A stretch of DNA of 64,000 nt from Peptoniphilus duerdenii ATCC BAA-1640 (GCF_000146345.1 NZ_GL397071.1:1567504-1631503), one strand, 5' to 3'; counted from the stretch's first letter, positions 9,124 to 20,311 are shown. Numbers and translations: made by a program. The notes: generated by a model not told the origin, from the sequence alone.

Positions 9124-10140
9124 ATGGAAGATAGACTAGTAGAACCAAATTTTTCACCTTCTGAAGATATATTAGAGTCTGGTATTAGACCTAAGTGGAT
9201 AAGTGAATACATTGGACAAGATAAGGCAAAAGAAAAGCTAAAGATATTTATTGAAGCTGCTAAAAATAGGAATGAATCATTGGATCATGTTCTTTTAAAT
9301 GGTCCTCCTGGACTTGGTAAGACTACATTAGCAGGAATTATAGCCAATGAGATGGGAGTAAATATAAAGGTTACCTCAGGACCAGCTATAGAACGTCCTG
9401 GCGACTTAGCAAGCATTCTAACTAATCTCCAAGAAGATGATGTATTGTTTATAGATGAAATACATAGAATAAATAAATCTGTAGAAGAAATTCTCTACTC
9501 TGCAATGGAAGATTTTGCTCTAGATATAATAGTAGGTAAGGGACCGTCTGCAAGATCAATTAGACTGGATCTTTCTAAGTTCACATTAATAGGAGCTACA
9601 ACAAGAGCGGGTTCACTTACAAATCCTTTGAGAGACAGATTTGGTGTCATACTAAATTTAGAGCTCTATGATAATGAAGCTCTTGAAAATATAATTCTAA
9701 GATCATCTAAAATATTAAATATTCCGATTGAAAAAAATGGGGCTAAAATGATTGCTAAAAGGTCTAGAGGTACTCCAAGAATTGCTAATAGATTATTAAA
9801 AAGAGTTCGTGATTATGCAGAAGTTAAAGAAAATGGTATAATTACAGAAGACGTAGCTAATAGAGGACTTGATCTTTTAGAAATAGATGAATATGGATTA
9901 GATTCATTAGATAGAAGAATCATAGAAGTAATGATTATAAATTATGGCGGAAGACCGGTAGGAATCGATGCAATAGCGGCTTCAGTTGGAGAAGAAAGAG
10001 TAACTATAGAAGATGCATATGAGCCATATTTATTACAAATAGGATTTATAAATAGAACTCCAAGAGGAAGAATGCCTACAAAGCTTGCATATGACCATTT
10101 AAATATTCCTTATGGAAATAGTGAGGAGAGTTTTTTATGA
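9124..10140 (+). CDS. ruvB: Holliday junction branch migration ATPase RuvB
   Basis: The AAA+ motor of branch migration. Walker A is [12 protein letters not shown] near residue 60, Walker B LFIDEIHR near 110, sensor 1 [18 protein letters not shown] near 157-174, and a winged-helix C-terminus contains [17 protein letters not shown]. The 338 residues are full length. The GGGAGG site lies within the ruvA end. The gene overlaps the following spoIID-like gene by 4 nt. Confidence 0.98.
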   Translation: MEDRLVEPNFSPSEDILESGIRPKWISEYIGQDKAKEKLKIFIEAAKNRNESLDHVLLNGPPGLGKTTLAGIIANEMGVNIKVTSGPAIERPGDLASILTNLQEDDVLFIDEIHRINKSVEEILYSAMEDFALDIIVGKGPSARSIRLDLSKFTLIGATTRAGSLTNPLRDRFGVILNLELYDNEALENIILRSSKILNIPIEKNGAKMIAKRSRGTPRIANRLLKRVRDYAEVKENGIITEDVANRGLDLLEIDEYGLDSLDRRIIEVMIINYGGRPVGIDAIAASVGEERVTIEDAYEPYLLQIGFINRTPRGRMPTKLAYDHLNIPYGNSEESFL

Positions 10141-11227
10141 AAAATTTTAGATTAATTTTTAGTGTACTTATAGTTTGTGTTTTACTTACAGTTAGCGCTT
10201 ATGCACAAAATTTGGATATAAAAATTGGAAAATCTTATTCAAATGGTGAAGCTATCGAATTAAAAAGTAAAACAAATTTTAATATAGTAATAGATAATAC
10301 TATTTCTATAAAAACAAATACTAAGACTTTAAAAATTAATTTTGATGGAAAAGACATAAAAGTTTTAAATAAAAATAAAGTTGTCGTAGATTCGTTTCAA
10401 ACCAATGGAGTTATGCTTATTTCTTCAGATGCACCAATATCTGTGAATGGCAAAAGATACAGAGGATCCATTTCTTTTAGGATAAATAATTCTAAACTAG
10501 ACGTTATTAATAATGTTGAGATAGAAGATTACCTAAAGGGCGTAGTCCCTAAAGAGTTATCAGCGTCTTATCCACTTGAAGCTTTAAAGGCTCAAGCTAT
10601 TGTATCTAGATCTTTTGCTATGGCAAATATAAACAAATATAAAAAGCTTGGATATAATTTAAATGATACCACATCATCACAAGTTTACTATGGTCTAGAT
10701 GCTGAGAAGAAGAGATCTAATGAGGCGGTAGATTCAACTAAAGGCGTAATGGTTTATTATGGAGATGATATAGCAAACACCATATTTGGAGCATCTTCTG
10801 GTGGAATTGTGGCAGATGCATCTGAAGTTTGGGGAGGAAAATCAATTCCTTATCTTGCTTCATTTGAAGACAAATATTCTACTTATAATTGGGATATCTC
10901 TCTTAAAAATAGTGATCTAAAAAGAATATTTGGAAAAGATATATACTCTTTGGATCTAATTGAAAAAGATAGTTCAGGTAGGATTAAAAAGATTCTTATA
11001 AATGGGATTGAAGAATTAAAAACTTCTACATTTAGATCTAAAATAGGAAATGCAAAATTTAAATCTACACTTTTCGATATAGAAAGGACATCTGATGGAT
11101 TTAAATTTACAGGAAGAGGATACGGTCACGGTGTTGGTTTTAGTCAATACGGGGCTGTTGAAATGGCGAAACAAGGTTTTAAAACCGAAGATATATTAAA
11201 ATATTATTTTAAAGGTACAGACATAAG

Positions 11228-11231
<4 letters not shown>
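10137..11231 (+). CDS. SpoIID/LytB-domain protein (amidase enhancer-like)
   Basis: The 364 residues start with a signal peptide (hydrophobic about 6-22, likely cut after AYA), so the protein is exported. The SpoIID/LytB domain is clear: [48 protein letters not shown] and the C-terminal [19 protein letters not shown]. SpoIID is a lytic transglycosylase that trims denuded glycan during engulfment; LytB relatives modulate wall amidases in vegetative cells. The position between ruvB and queA, with ATGA overlaps on both sides, implies vegetative expression. Whether this organism sporulates cannot be told from the window. Confidence 0.9.
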
Positions 11232-13371
<2,140 letters not shown>

Positions 13372-13381
13372 ATATAAAGAG

Positions 13382-13417
13382 AAATCCTTTGACTACTATG
13401 TAGCAAAGGATTTTTTT
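13382..13417. terminator. Rho-independent terminator between convergent genes
   Basis: AAATCCTTTG (13382-13391) pairs with CAAAGGATTT (13404-13413), and T-runs follow on the + side. It ends tgt and borders the stop of the convergent minus-strand gene. Confidence 0.88.
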
Positions 13418-14345
13418 ATATCTTATTTTCTAGTTTATTTAATCTATATTGCACTTGATAAAATTTTAAATTAGAGCCACTCTTATTAAGCTGTTTTGCA
13501 ATTTGTCTAGCACCAAGACCCATGCTTCTAAATTTTATAATTTGTTTAATTATTTCTTCTTCAGAAAGTTCTTTGTCAGCTAATTGATCATACTTTGTTT
13601 CGTGTATTTCTATGAGTCTACCTCGTAATTTGTCTAATATTACTCTTTCATCTTCATTTATATTTTCCAAAAATACTTCAAACAAGGCTGTACATTCATC
13701 CTTTGGTCCAGGTAAGGACAATATGATTGTATTTTTTTCAAGAACTATAGTAAGAGTGGAGAATAGATGACCATTTCTTCCATAAATATTTCTGGATAAT
13801 ATATTTTCAAAATTATTTTTTAAAACGTCGTGAACAATATCTTTGGAAAGAGATTCAGAAAAATTCCTGCCTCCACCAGTTCCTCCAATAATGATTATAT
13901 AATCCGGATTTTTACTTAAATTTTGATTCAAAATTTCTAAGAAACCTTCACTATTATCTGGAGAAGGTTTGGATCTAATAATTGAAGAACCAGGGAGTTT
14001 TCTAATAATCATTCCTGCAATAATAGGGCTGTTTTGATCTTCAACTATCCCTTCTAATATTTCATCTCCAGTAGGAATAATTATAAATTTTTTATATGTA
14101 GATGAATTATCTTTATTATTTCTATTCAAAATTTTTATAATATTATTTCTAAGACTTTGTGCGAACTCAGCATTTAAAATATTTTTTATAAAAAATCTTA
14201 TAGTTATTGAATTTTTTGTAATTCCTAGGATATTGAATTTATAATTTATAATTAGACTTAGTTCTTTTTCAAAATCGGAAATAGAGATTCCTCTTAAATC
14301 TATATTTTTTATATTAACAATATCATCTTTTATAGAAAAATCCAT
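13416..14345 (-). CDS. MPT-binding-type domain protein with C-terminal helix-turn-helix
   Basis: About 309 residues. The central part (about 95-235) resembles the MoaB/MogA/CinA-N fold (Pfam MoCF_biosynth): IPTGDEILEGIVEDQNSP, then IIIIGGTGGGRN, then LPGPKDECTALFEVF. The last 45 residues look like a helix-turn-helix, with IIKFRSMGLGARQIAKQLN. I know no standard protein with this pairing. It is divergent from larBEC with overlapping promoters, so it may regulate that operon or act on the same nucleotide-derived cofactor; both are inference. The start ATG at 14345 has GAGGTGG 5 nt upstream; a GTG at 14354 lies in that site. Confidence 0.75.
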   Translation of the reverse strand: MDFSIKDDIVNIKNIDLRGISISDFEKELSLIINYKFNILGITKNSITIRFFIKNILNAEFAQSLRNNIIKILNRNNKDNSSTYKKFIIIPTGDEILEGIVEDQNSPIIAGMIIRKLPGSSIIRSKPSPDNSEGFLEILNQNLSKNPDYIIIIGGTGGGRNFSESLSKDIVHDVLKNNFENILSRNIYGRNGHLFSTLTIVLEKNTIILSLPGPKDECTALFEVFLENINEDERVILDKLRGRLIEIHETKYDQLADKELSEEEIIKQIIKFRSMGLGARQIAKQLNKSGSNLKFYQVQYRLNKLENKI

Positions 14346-14363
14346 ACATACCACCTCAAATAT

Positions 14364-14369
14364 AGTATA
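14364..14369 (-). promoter_or_regulatory. -10 element of the MPT/HTH gene
   Basis: TATACT on the minus strand, 19 bp before its start codon. A convincing -35 is not seen. It lies 28 bp from the larB -35, so the two divergent promoters are close enough for shared control. Confidence 0.45.
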
Positions 14370-14397
14370 TCATTTATTTTTTAATTAAAGAACAAAA

Positions 14398-14426
14398 TTG
14401 AGAAAAAATATAACAAATGTTATAAT
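14398..14426 (+). promoter_or_regulatory. Promoter of larBEC
   Basis: TTGAGA (14398-14403), 17 bp, TATAAT (14421-14426), with an upstream TG making an extended -10. It ends 17 bp before the larB ATG at 14444. Confidence 0.8.
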
Positions 14427-14443
14427 TATCTGAGGAGTGGAAT

Positions 14444-15199
14444 ATGGATATTAAAGAATTTTTAAATAAATTTAAAGAAGGTAAGATATCTCTAGAAGAG
14501 ACAGAGACTTATTTAAAAAATCTTCCTTATGAGGATTTAGACTATGCCAAACTCGATTATCATAGATCAATAAGGTCTGGATTTGGTGAAGTTATTTTCT
14601 GCGAAGGTAAAGCAGATGAACATCTTCTAGGAATCTATAAGAGTTTTTCGCAAAGGGAAGGGAATGTTCTTGGAACCAGAGCATCTTCTAGGCAATATGA
14701 ACTTATAAAAAAAGAAATTCCTGATGTGTTATTTGACGAAATATCAGGTGTTTTAAAGATAGAGAGAAATAAAAAGAAAAGAATAGGTAAAATTGTCGTT
14801 GCTACAGGGGGAACAGCTGATATTAGATTTGCAGAAGAAGCAGCTCAAACAGCAGAATTCTTCGGAGCTAATGTAGATAGACTATATGATGTAGGCATCT
14901 CTGGCCTACATAGGCTTTTAAATAATCTAAATCATTTTAAAGATGCAAATGCCATCATAGCCGTAGCAGGAATGGAAGGAGCGCTACCTGGAGTTATAGC
15001 TGGTCTTGTAGATGTTCCTGTAATAGCACTGCCTACTTCAGTTGGTTATGGAGCTAACTTCAAAGGAGTTTCAGCTCTCTTAACTATGCTTAATTCTTGT
15101 GCAGAAGGAATTAATGTTGTAAATATCGACAATGGTTTCGGAGCAGGGTACAATGCTGCTCAAATAAATAGATTGGTAGAAAGACATAATGGATATTAA
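14444..15199 (+). CDS. larB: NPN cofactor biosynthesis carboxylase/hydrolase LarB
   Basis: LarB carboxylates the pyridine ring of nicotinic acid adenine dinucleotide and releases AMP, the first step toward the nickel-pincer nucleotide cofactor of lactate racemase. The C-terminal half has the PurE/AIR-carboxylase-like core (VVATGGTADIRFAEEAAQ, AVAGMEGALPGVIAGLVDVP, ALPTSVGYGANFKGVSAL); the N-terminal part carries LDYHRSIRSGFGEVIFCEGK. The length of 251 residues is typical. GAGGAG precedes the ATG. It overlaps larE by 11 nt. Confidence 0.96.
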   Translation: MDIKEFLNKFKEGKISLEETETYLKNLPYEDLDYAKLDYHRSIRSGFGEVIFCEGKADEHLLGIYKSFSQREGNVLGTRASSRQYELIKKEIPDVLFDEISGVLKIERNKKKRIGKIVVATGGTADIRFAEEAAQTAEFFGANVDRLYDVGISGLHRLLNNLNHFKDANAIIAVAGMEGALPGVIAGLVDVPVIALPTSVGYGANFKGVSALLTMLNSCAEGINVVNIDNGFGAGYNAAQINRLVERHNGY

Positions 15200-16004
15200 T
15201 ATCGAAAAAAAATATAAAAAATTGGAAGATCTATTAAAGTCATACGGCAGGATTGCAGTGGCATTTTCTGGAGGAGTTGACTCTAGTTTTTTAGTAGTAG
15301 CAGCAAAAAAGATTTTAGGAAAAGAAAATATACTTGCAATAAACTTAATATCATCAATGCAACCAGAATCCGAAGAAAATTATGCTAAGGAATTTGCAGA
15401 TAAATACGATATTGATTTAATTAGAATACCTGCAGATGAATATAGCATAGAAGGTTTCGTTGAAAATTCAAAGGACAGATGTTATTATTGCAAGCATTCA
15501 ATCTTTTCAAAGGTTATAGAAATATCTGAAAAAAATGGTTTTAAAATAGTTGCTGATGGCACTAATGCAGACGATGAGGGTGATTATAGACCAGGGATGA
15601 AGGCTCTTAAAGAGCTAAATGTAAAGAGTCCTCTCAAAGAAGTTGAGCTTACTAAAAGTGAAATAAGGACTCTTCTTAAAGAAATGAATGTAGAAACTTA
15701 TAATAAACCTTCTGCAGCATGTTTAGCTTCAAGAGTTCCATATGGAACCGAAATTACTAAAGAAATTTTAAAACAAGTCGAGCTTTCTGAAGAGTATTTA
15801 AAGTCTTTAGGATTTGTAAATCATAGAGTTAGATACCACGGAAATTTAGCCAGGATAGAAGTTACAGAGAATCAATTTGAACTCTTAATAGAACACAGAT
15901 TAGAAATTGTAAAAAATCTAAAATCATTTGGTTTTATTTTTGTGACCTGCGACCTTTTGGGATACACAGTTGGTTCACATAATTTAGTATTAAAGGAGAA
16001 ATAA
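15189..16004 (+). CDS. larE: ATP-dependent sulfur transferase LarE
   Basis: LarE adenylates the pyridine dicarboxylate intermediate and inserts sulfur, in some species from its own cysteine. The PP-loop AVAFSGGVDSSFLVVA is near residue 23. CYYCKHSIF lies near 99, and PSAACLASRVPYG near 175 contains the cysteine matching the sacrificial Cys described for Lactobacillus LarE. Another cysteine (FVTCDLLGY) is near the end. The length of 271 residues is normal. It overlaps larB and lies 3 nt from larC. Confidence 0.96.
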   Translation: MDINIEKKYKKLEDLLKSYGRIAVAFSGGVDSSFLVVAAKKILGKENILAINLISSMQPESEENYAKEFADKYDIDLIRIPADEYSIEGFVENSKDRCYYCKHSIFSKVIEISEKNGFKIVADGTNADDEGDYRPGMKALKELNVKSPLKEVELTKSEIRTLLKEMNVETYNKPSAACLASRVPYGTEITKEILKQVELSEEYLKSLGFVNHRVRYHGNLARIEVTENQFELLIEHRLEIVKNLKSFGFIFVTCDLLGYTVGSHNLVLKEK

Positions 16005-16007
16005 TTT

Positions 16008-17291
16008 ATGGATTTATTATTAGAATGTTATTCAGGAATTTCCGGAAATATGTTTATAGGAGCTCTTTTAGACTTAGGAGTTCCATTTGAATATTTAAAA
16101 AATGAAATTGACAAATTAAATATACATGGATATGAGTTGGTGTATAAGAAGGTTGACAAGCTTGGAATAGATTCAACTTATTTTAATGTAAAATTACTAG
16201 AAGATGAACATCATACCCATGAACATTGTCACAATCACGAACATAATGATGATTTGAATGAAGATAAACATGATCATGGAGATGAGCATGAGCATAGTCA
16301 CCATCATGAACATGACCAGGATAACCATGGGCATCACCATAGCCATGTCCACAGAAATTTAAATGATATAAAGACAATAATTAATGGTTCTGACCTATCA
16401 AATTATGTAAAAGAAAATTCTTTAAAGATATTTGAATATATTGCATGGGCCGAATCAAAAATTCATGGAAAATCTATTGATGAAGTTCATTTTCATGAAG
16501 TTGGTGCAATCGACTCAATAATTGACGCTGTAGGAGCCTCTGTATGCCTCGAATATTTAAAAGTGAACACAATATATGCCTCAAATATATACAAAGGCCA
16601 CGGCTTTGTAAACTGCGCACACGGACTGTTTCCAGTTCCAGCACCAGCAACTCTTGAAATTTTAAACGAAACACCTTTTGAACTTAAACAATCAGTGGTG
16701 GAAAGTGAACTTATAACACCGACAGGAGCTGCAATCTTAGCTACTTTTGCCAAACCATTGATGAGTTCATACAAGAGCATCAAAACTTCTTATGGAGCTG
16801 GTACAAAAGATTTTGAAATACCAAATGTACTTAGAATTTCAGAAATTGAGCTTAAAGAGAATAAAAATAAAAAGACCAATGAAATTTTTCTATTAGAAAC
16901 AAATTTAGATGACATAAGCGGAGAGGATCTCGGTTTCTTTATGAAGTTATGTATGAATGAAGGAGCACTAGACGTTTTCTATACGCCTATCTATATGAAG
17001 AAGAATAGACCAGCTTACAAACTATCAGTAATAGCAAAGAGAACAAATGTCAAATCAATGGCTAAGCTAATATTTAAGCATACTACATCTATTGGAGTAA
17101 GAATTTCTAAGTACAGAAGATTTGAAATGGATAGATCATTTGAGGACATTGACACTAAATATGGAAAAGTAACGAAAAAGATATTAAAATATGAAGATAT
17201 AGAAAAAGAAAGCTATGAATACGAAGATTTAAAAAAAATAGCGACTGAAAATAATATATCTATAGAAGAGGTTAGATCAAATTTAAAATAG
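16008..17291 (+). CDS. larC: Nickel insertion protein LarC, single uninterrupted frame
   Basis: LarC is the CTP-dependent cyclometallase that inserts nickel into the pincer nucleotide. The start is typical (LLLECYSGISGNMFIGALLDLG), and FHEVGAIDSIIDAVGA and ELITPTGAAIL follow. A strongly His-rich stretch (about residues 65-120, rich in HEH, HHH and HDH) probably binds or stores nickel. At 427 residues, both parts that are separated by a programmed frameshift (larC1/larC2) in Lactobacillus plantarum lie in one open frame. No larA racemase is in the window, so the user of the cofactor must be elsewhere. Confidence 0.96.
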   Translation: MDLLLECYSGISGNMFIGALLDLGVPFEYLKNEIDKLNIHGYELVYKKVDKLGIDSTYFNVKLLEDEHHTHEHCHNHEHNDDLNEDKHDHGDEHEHSHHHEHDQDNHGHHHSHVHRNLNDIKTIINGSDLSNYVKENSLKIFEYIAWAESKIHGKSIDEVHFHEVGAIDSIIDAVGASVCLEYLKVNTIYASNIYKGHGFVNCAHGLFPVPAPATLEILNETPFELKQSVVESELITPTGAAILATFAKPLMSSYKSIKTSYGAGTKDFEIPNVLRISEIELKENKNKKTNEIFLLETNLDDISGEDLGFFMKLCMNEGALDVFYTPIYMKKNRPAYKLSVIAKRTNVKSMAKLIFKHTTSIGVRISKYRRFEMDRSFEDIDTKYGKVTKKILKYEDIEKESYEYEDLKKIATENNISIEEVRSNLK

Positions 17292-17308
17292 TAAATATAA
17301 ACATAAAA

Positions 17309-17337
17309 AAATCCTGTATAACACAGGATTTTATTTT
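17309..17337. terminator. Bidirectional terminator between larC and lexA
   Basis: AAATCCTGT (17309-17317) pairs with ACAGGATTT (17323-17331), with T-runs on both strands. It serves the convergent larC and lexA transcripts. Confidence 0.88.
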
Positions 17338-17955
17338 TTACATTTTTCTATACAGACCAACTATATGACCAAGGATTATAAGTTCTTTGGTGTAAATTGG
17401 ATCCATAAATTCATTTTCAGGTTGTAATCTAAATCTATCTTCTTCTTTATAATAGGTCTTTATTGTAGCTTCATCGCCTATAAGCGCTAGAACTTTATCA
17501 CCATTTCTAGCAGAGCTTCTCTTTTCTATAATTACGAAATCTCCATCTAGGATACCAGCATTAATCATAGATTCACCCTTAACTTTTAAAATGAATAAAT
17601 CTTTATCCTTAGCAAAGTCAAGAGGTAAGGGGAAGGTATCTTCTATATTGTCAAAAGCCAGAATAGGCATACCCGCTGTGACAGTACCAACTATTGGTAT
17701 ATCTACAGTTTTCTTCTTTGCAAGAAGTAAGTCATCAGAAGGATCTAATATTTCTATAGCTCTAGGTTTAGAAGGATCTTTTCTAATATAATCTAACAAT
17801 TCGAGTTTTTCCATAGCCGCATGAACAGTAGAGGTACTTTTAATGGAGCAACCATTACATATTTCTCTAACTGATGGCGGATAACCGTTATTTTCAATAT
17901 ATTTCTTTATAAATAAAAGTATGTCAACATCCCTTTGGGATAAATCTTCGTACAT
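17338..17955 (-). CDS. lexA: SOS repressor LexA
   Basis: LexA represses DNA-damage genes and cuts itself on RecA filaments. The winged helix-turn-helix covers about residues 1-70 (YPPSVREICNGCSIKSTSTVHAAM). The cleavage site is the Ala-Gly in IVGTVTAGMPIL near residue 90, the catalytic Ser is in KVKGESMINAGI near 127, and the Lys is in GDEATIKTYY near 165. The length of 205 residues is full. It is divergent from a yneA-like gene as in Bacillus, with a cluster of LexA boxes between them. Confidence 0.97.
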   Translation of the reverse strand: MYEDLSQRDVDILLFIKKYIENNGYPPSVREICNGCSIKSTSTVHAAMEKLELLDYIRKDPSKPRAIEILDPSDDLLLAKKKTVDIPIVGTVTAGMPILAFDNIEDTFPLPLDFAKDKDLFILKVKGESMINAGILDGDFVIIEKRSSARNGDKVLALIGDEATIKTYYKEEDRFRLQPENEFMDPIYTKELIILGHIVGLYRKM

Positions 17956-17986
17956 AATATCCTCCTAGCTATAATAATCTAATTTA

Positions 17987-18015
17987 ATTATATCAAAACA
18001 AAATATTTAAAACAA
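17987..18015 (-). promoter_or_regulatory. Promoter of lexA
   Basis: On the minus strand TTGTTT (18010-18015), 17 bp, TATAAT (17987-17992), 32 bp before the lexA ATG. A pair of LexA-box-like sequences starts 8 bp upstream of the -35. Confidence 0.7.
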
Positions 18016-18022
18016 TAAAAAA

Positions 18023-18132
18023 GAACAAAAATTCGAACAAGTATTCTTTTTTCTGTTGACACGAACATATGATCGTGATATTATATGAATATAAAAGAAC
18101 ACTAGTTCAAACATATATTCAAACATGTATTC
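18023..18132. promoter_or_regulatory. Cluster of six LexA-box-like 12-mers
   Basis: Sequences like the Gram-positive SOS box (GAAC-N4-GTTC) occur at 18023 (GAACAAAAATTC), 18035 (GAACAAGTATTC), 18063 (GAACATATGATC), 18097 (GAACACTAGTTC, exact), 18109 (AAACATATATTC) and 18121 (AAACATGTATTC). The first two and the last three abut with no gap. The one at 18063 sits in the yneA promoter spacer. SOS control of both divergent genes is inferred. Confidence 0.85.
18056..18084 (+). promoter_or_regulatory. Promoter of the yneA-like gene
   Basis: TTGACA (18056-18061), 17 bp, TATTAT (18079-18084). It is a near-consensus promoter with a LexA box inside the spacer, as expected of a strong but tightly repressed SOS promoter. 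The start codon is 85 bp downstream, leaving a leader that carries three more boxes. Confidence 0.8.
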
Positions 18133-18169
18133 AGATATATTTTAATTTTAGATTATATAGAGGTGTAAA

Positions 18170-18463
18170 ATGAAAAAGAAATCAATTTATTTAAAGAAAA
18201 AAAGAATACTTACATTATTAATATTAATGCTTTTATTCACAACAGGAATCACAACTTACAGCACTGAAAATAAAGACTACATTAAGCCAAGGTATCAAGA
18301 ATACATTGTAAAAGAAAATGATACTATGTGGAAGATATCTGCGGGCTTTATAAATAGTAGTACAGATATAAGAAATTTTATTTCAAAAGTTGAAGAAATA
18401 AATAATATAGATTCACAAAAGTTAAAGCCAGGAATGGTAATATACATGCCAATAGAGCCTTAA
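18170..18463 (+). CDS. yneA: YneA-like SOS cell-division inhibitor (TM + LysM)
   Basis: The 97 residues comprise a basic N-terminus, a single membrane segment (about 13-29) and a LysM domain (EYIVKENDTMWKISAG to LKPGMVIYMP). This is the YneA architecture: YneA is an SOS-induced, membrane-anchored LysM protein that delays septation in bacilli. The divergent position from lexA and the upstream LexA boxes support this strongly; sequence identity to YneA was not tested. GAGGTG precedes the ATG. It is monocistronic. Confidence 0.85.
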   Translation: MKKKSIYLKKKRILTLLILMLLFTTGITTYSTENKDYIKPRYQEYIVKENDTMWKISAGFINSSTDIRNFISKVEEINNIDSQKLKPGMVIYMPIEP

Positions 18464-18489
18464 ATAGGTCCTTAATAAATTTCACTATG

Positions 18490-18518
18490 AAAAAAGCAAG
18501 TTTAACTTGCTTTTTTTA
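18490..18518 (+). terminator. Rho-independent terminator after yneA-like gene
   Basis: AAAAAAGCAAGT and ACTTGCTTTTTTT pair perfectly around TTA. The following stretch to 18631 has no gene. Confidence 0.92.
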
Positions 18519-18631
18519 TTTGTCGATATTACTTATATTTCGGAGGACTTAGTTTCGTAAAATTATTATTTAGCGAAGTTATATTTAAAATTAAACAATA
18601 TTCTCTTCTAACAAATTTAAATAAAATATCT

Positions 18632-18659
18632 AAAAAAGACCTTCTATTATGGAAGGTCT
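18632..18659 (-). terminator. Terminator of the FHA-to-rho operon
   Basis: On the minus strand AGACCTTC pairs with GAAGGTCT, followed by TTTTTTA. The rho stop codon lies in the loop. Confidence 0.85.
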
Positions 18660-20311
18660 AAGTTTATTTTTGATGTATTTATAAATTCTTTATTCGTTTT
18701 ATATTTTTCTAAACTAGATAACATAAACTCTGTTACTTTTAATTTGTCATCATCTGAGGTAGCTCTTCTAATATAATTAGAAAATTCATATTCCTCTTTA
18801 CTTAGTAGCAGCTCTTCTTTTCTAGTTCCTGATTTAAAGATATCTATGGCTGGGAATATTCTTTTTTCTGAAAGCTTTCTATTTAGATGCACTTCCATAT
18901 TTCCAGTTCCTTTAAACTCTTCAAATATAATGTCATCCATTCTAGAACCTGTATCTACTAAAGCAGTTGCAAGTATCGTAAGAGATCCACCTTCTTCGAT
19001 ATTTCTAGCTGCTCCAAAGAACTTTTTAGGAGCATGTAGAGATAGTGGATCAAGTCCACCTGTTAAAGTCTTGCCACTTGGAGGTGTGACTAAATTGTAT
19101 GCTCTTGCAAGTCTTGTAAGTGAATCTAATAGTATTACTACATCCCTTTTATTTTCAACAAGTCTCTTTGCTCTTTCAATGACCATTTCTGCGACCTTGG
19201 TATGATTCTTTGACATTTCATCAAATGTAGAAAATACAACTTCTCCATTTACCGATCTCTTCATATCAGTTACTTCCTCTGGTCTTTCATCAATTAATAA
19301 AACTATAAGATGTGTATCTGGATAGTTCTTTTCTATTGATTTAGCTATTTTCTTTAAAAGTGTTGTCTTACCACTCTTAGGTGGAGAAACTATAAGCCCC
19401 CTCTGCCCCTTTCCAAGTGGAGATACGATATCTATAAGTCTCATAGCTGTTTCTGTTGTTGTAGTTTCTAGTTTTAACCTTTCATTTGGATATATTGGTG
19501 TCAAATTATCAAAGTTAGGTCTTCTTGTGGCTGTTTGAGGAGGTAGGTCATTGACTTCATTTATATATATGAGAGCATTGAAATTTTCACCTTCTTTTGA
19601 CGGCTTTACAACTCCTTGTACCTTGTCTCCTGTTCTTAATCTAAATCTTCTTATCTGTGAATGGCCTACATATACATCTCCATCTCCGGAAAGATAGTTT
19701 TTCATTCTTAAAAAGCCATAACCATCTGGAAGTATTTCTAAAAATCCCGTCACATAATTAATTTCATCCATTTTTTCAATTATTTTTTCTGCATTATTGG
19801 ATAGATTTGTTGTATCAATTTTTGAAATATTTGAAGAGTTTTCTGATTTTATTTCTTCTTCGTTTGAAAAATCATCTTCACTTTCGTATTTATAGATATA
19901 TTCCACAAGCTGATCTTTAGTAAGACTGTTTGGATTATCTAATCCGTATTCGATTGCCAAGGTTTTTAGATTGTCTATTGAAAGATTTTTTATGTCTAGA
20001 TTATCATTGTTTTCATTATTTAAATTGAAGTTGTCTTGGGTAGATAAGATTTTTAAAATAAGGTCGCTTTTATTATATTTATAAGGGCTTTCAATATTGA
20101 AGAATTTTGCAATTTCTTTAATTGAAGTTAGATTTAAACTTTCTAAGTCTTCTTTTGAATAAGTCTTTGTTTTTACATTACCGGTTTCTATATACTCTAT
20201 GTAGTCATTTTTATTAAATAAAAAATCATTAGCAAGGCCCATAGACCTTGCTATATTTTTTAAATCATCTAGTGATTTGCTATATAGTAAACCATTATTT
20301 TTGTTTACCAT
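18647..20311 (-). CDS. rho: Transcription termination factor Rho with extended N-terminus
   Basis: Rho is an RNA-dependent ATPase hexamer that ends transcription. The core is standard: an RNA-binding cold-shock-like domain ([15 protein letters not shown] near 190), Walker [12 protein letters not shown] near 305, and [15 protein letters not shown]. The first 150 residues hold three similar SAP/Rho_N-like helical units (starting [28 protein letters not shown] and [14 protein letters not shown]), not the usual one. An acidic Asn/Ser-rich linker follows. The total of 554 residues is longer than most Rho proteins. It is the last gene of the FHA-PBP-isp operon; its start abuts the glpX stop. Confidence 0.96.
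   Translation of the reverse strand: MVNKNNGLLYSKSLDDLKNIARSMGLANDFLFNKNDYIEYIETGNVKTKTYSKEDLESLNLTSIKEIAKFFNIESPYKYNKSDLILKILSTQDNFNLNNENNDNLDIKNLSIDNLKTLAIEYGLDNPNSLTKDQLVEYIYKYESEDDFSNEEEIKSENSSNISKIDTTNLSNNAEKIIEKMDEINYVTGFLEILPDGYGFLRMKNYLSGDGDVYVGHSQIRRFRLRTGDKVQGVVKPSKEGENFNALIYINEVNDLPPQTATRRPNFDNLTPIYPNERLKLETTTTETAMRLIDIVSPLGKGQRGLIVSPPKSGKTTLLKKIAKSIEKNYPDTHLIVLLIDERPEEVTDMKRSVNGEVVFSTFDEMSKNHTKVAEMVIERAKRLVENKRDVVILLDSLTRLARAYNLVTPPSGKTLTGGLDPLSLHAPKKFFGAARNIEEGGSLTILATALVDTGSRMDDIIFEEFKGTGNMEVHLNRKLSEKRIFPAIDIFKSGTRKEELLLSKEEYEFSNYIRRATSDDDKLKVTEFMLSSLEKYKTNKEFINTSKINLDLP

Noticed and set aside
16183..16377. His-rich open frame on the minus strand inside larC
   Set aside because: It is the complement of the His-codon-rich part of larC (repetitive CAT/CAC), has no ribosome-binding site, and the plus frame is clearly the gene.
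16008..17291. Programmed frameshift in larC as in Lactobacillus plantarum
   Set aside because: The whole protein is in one open frame of 427 residues, so no frameshift is needed.
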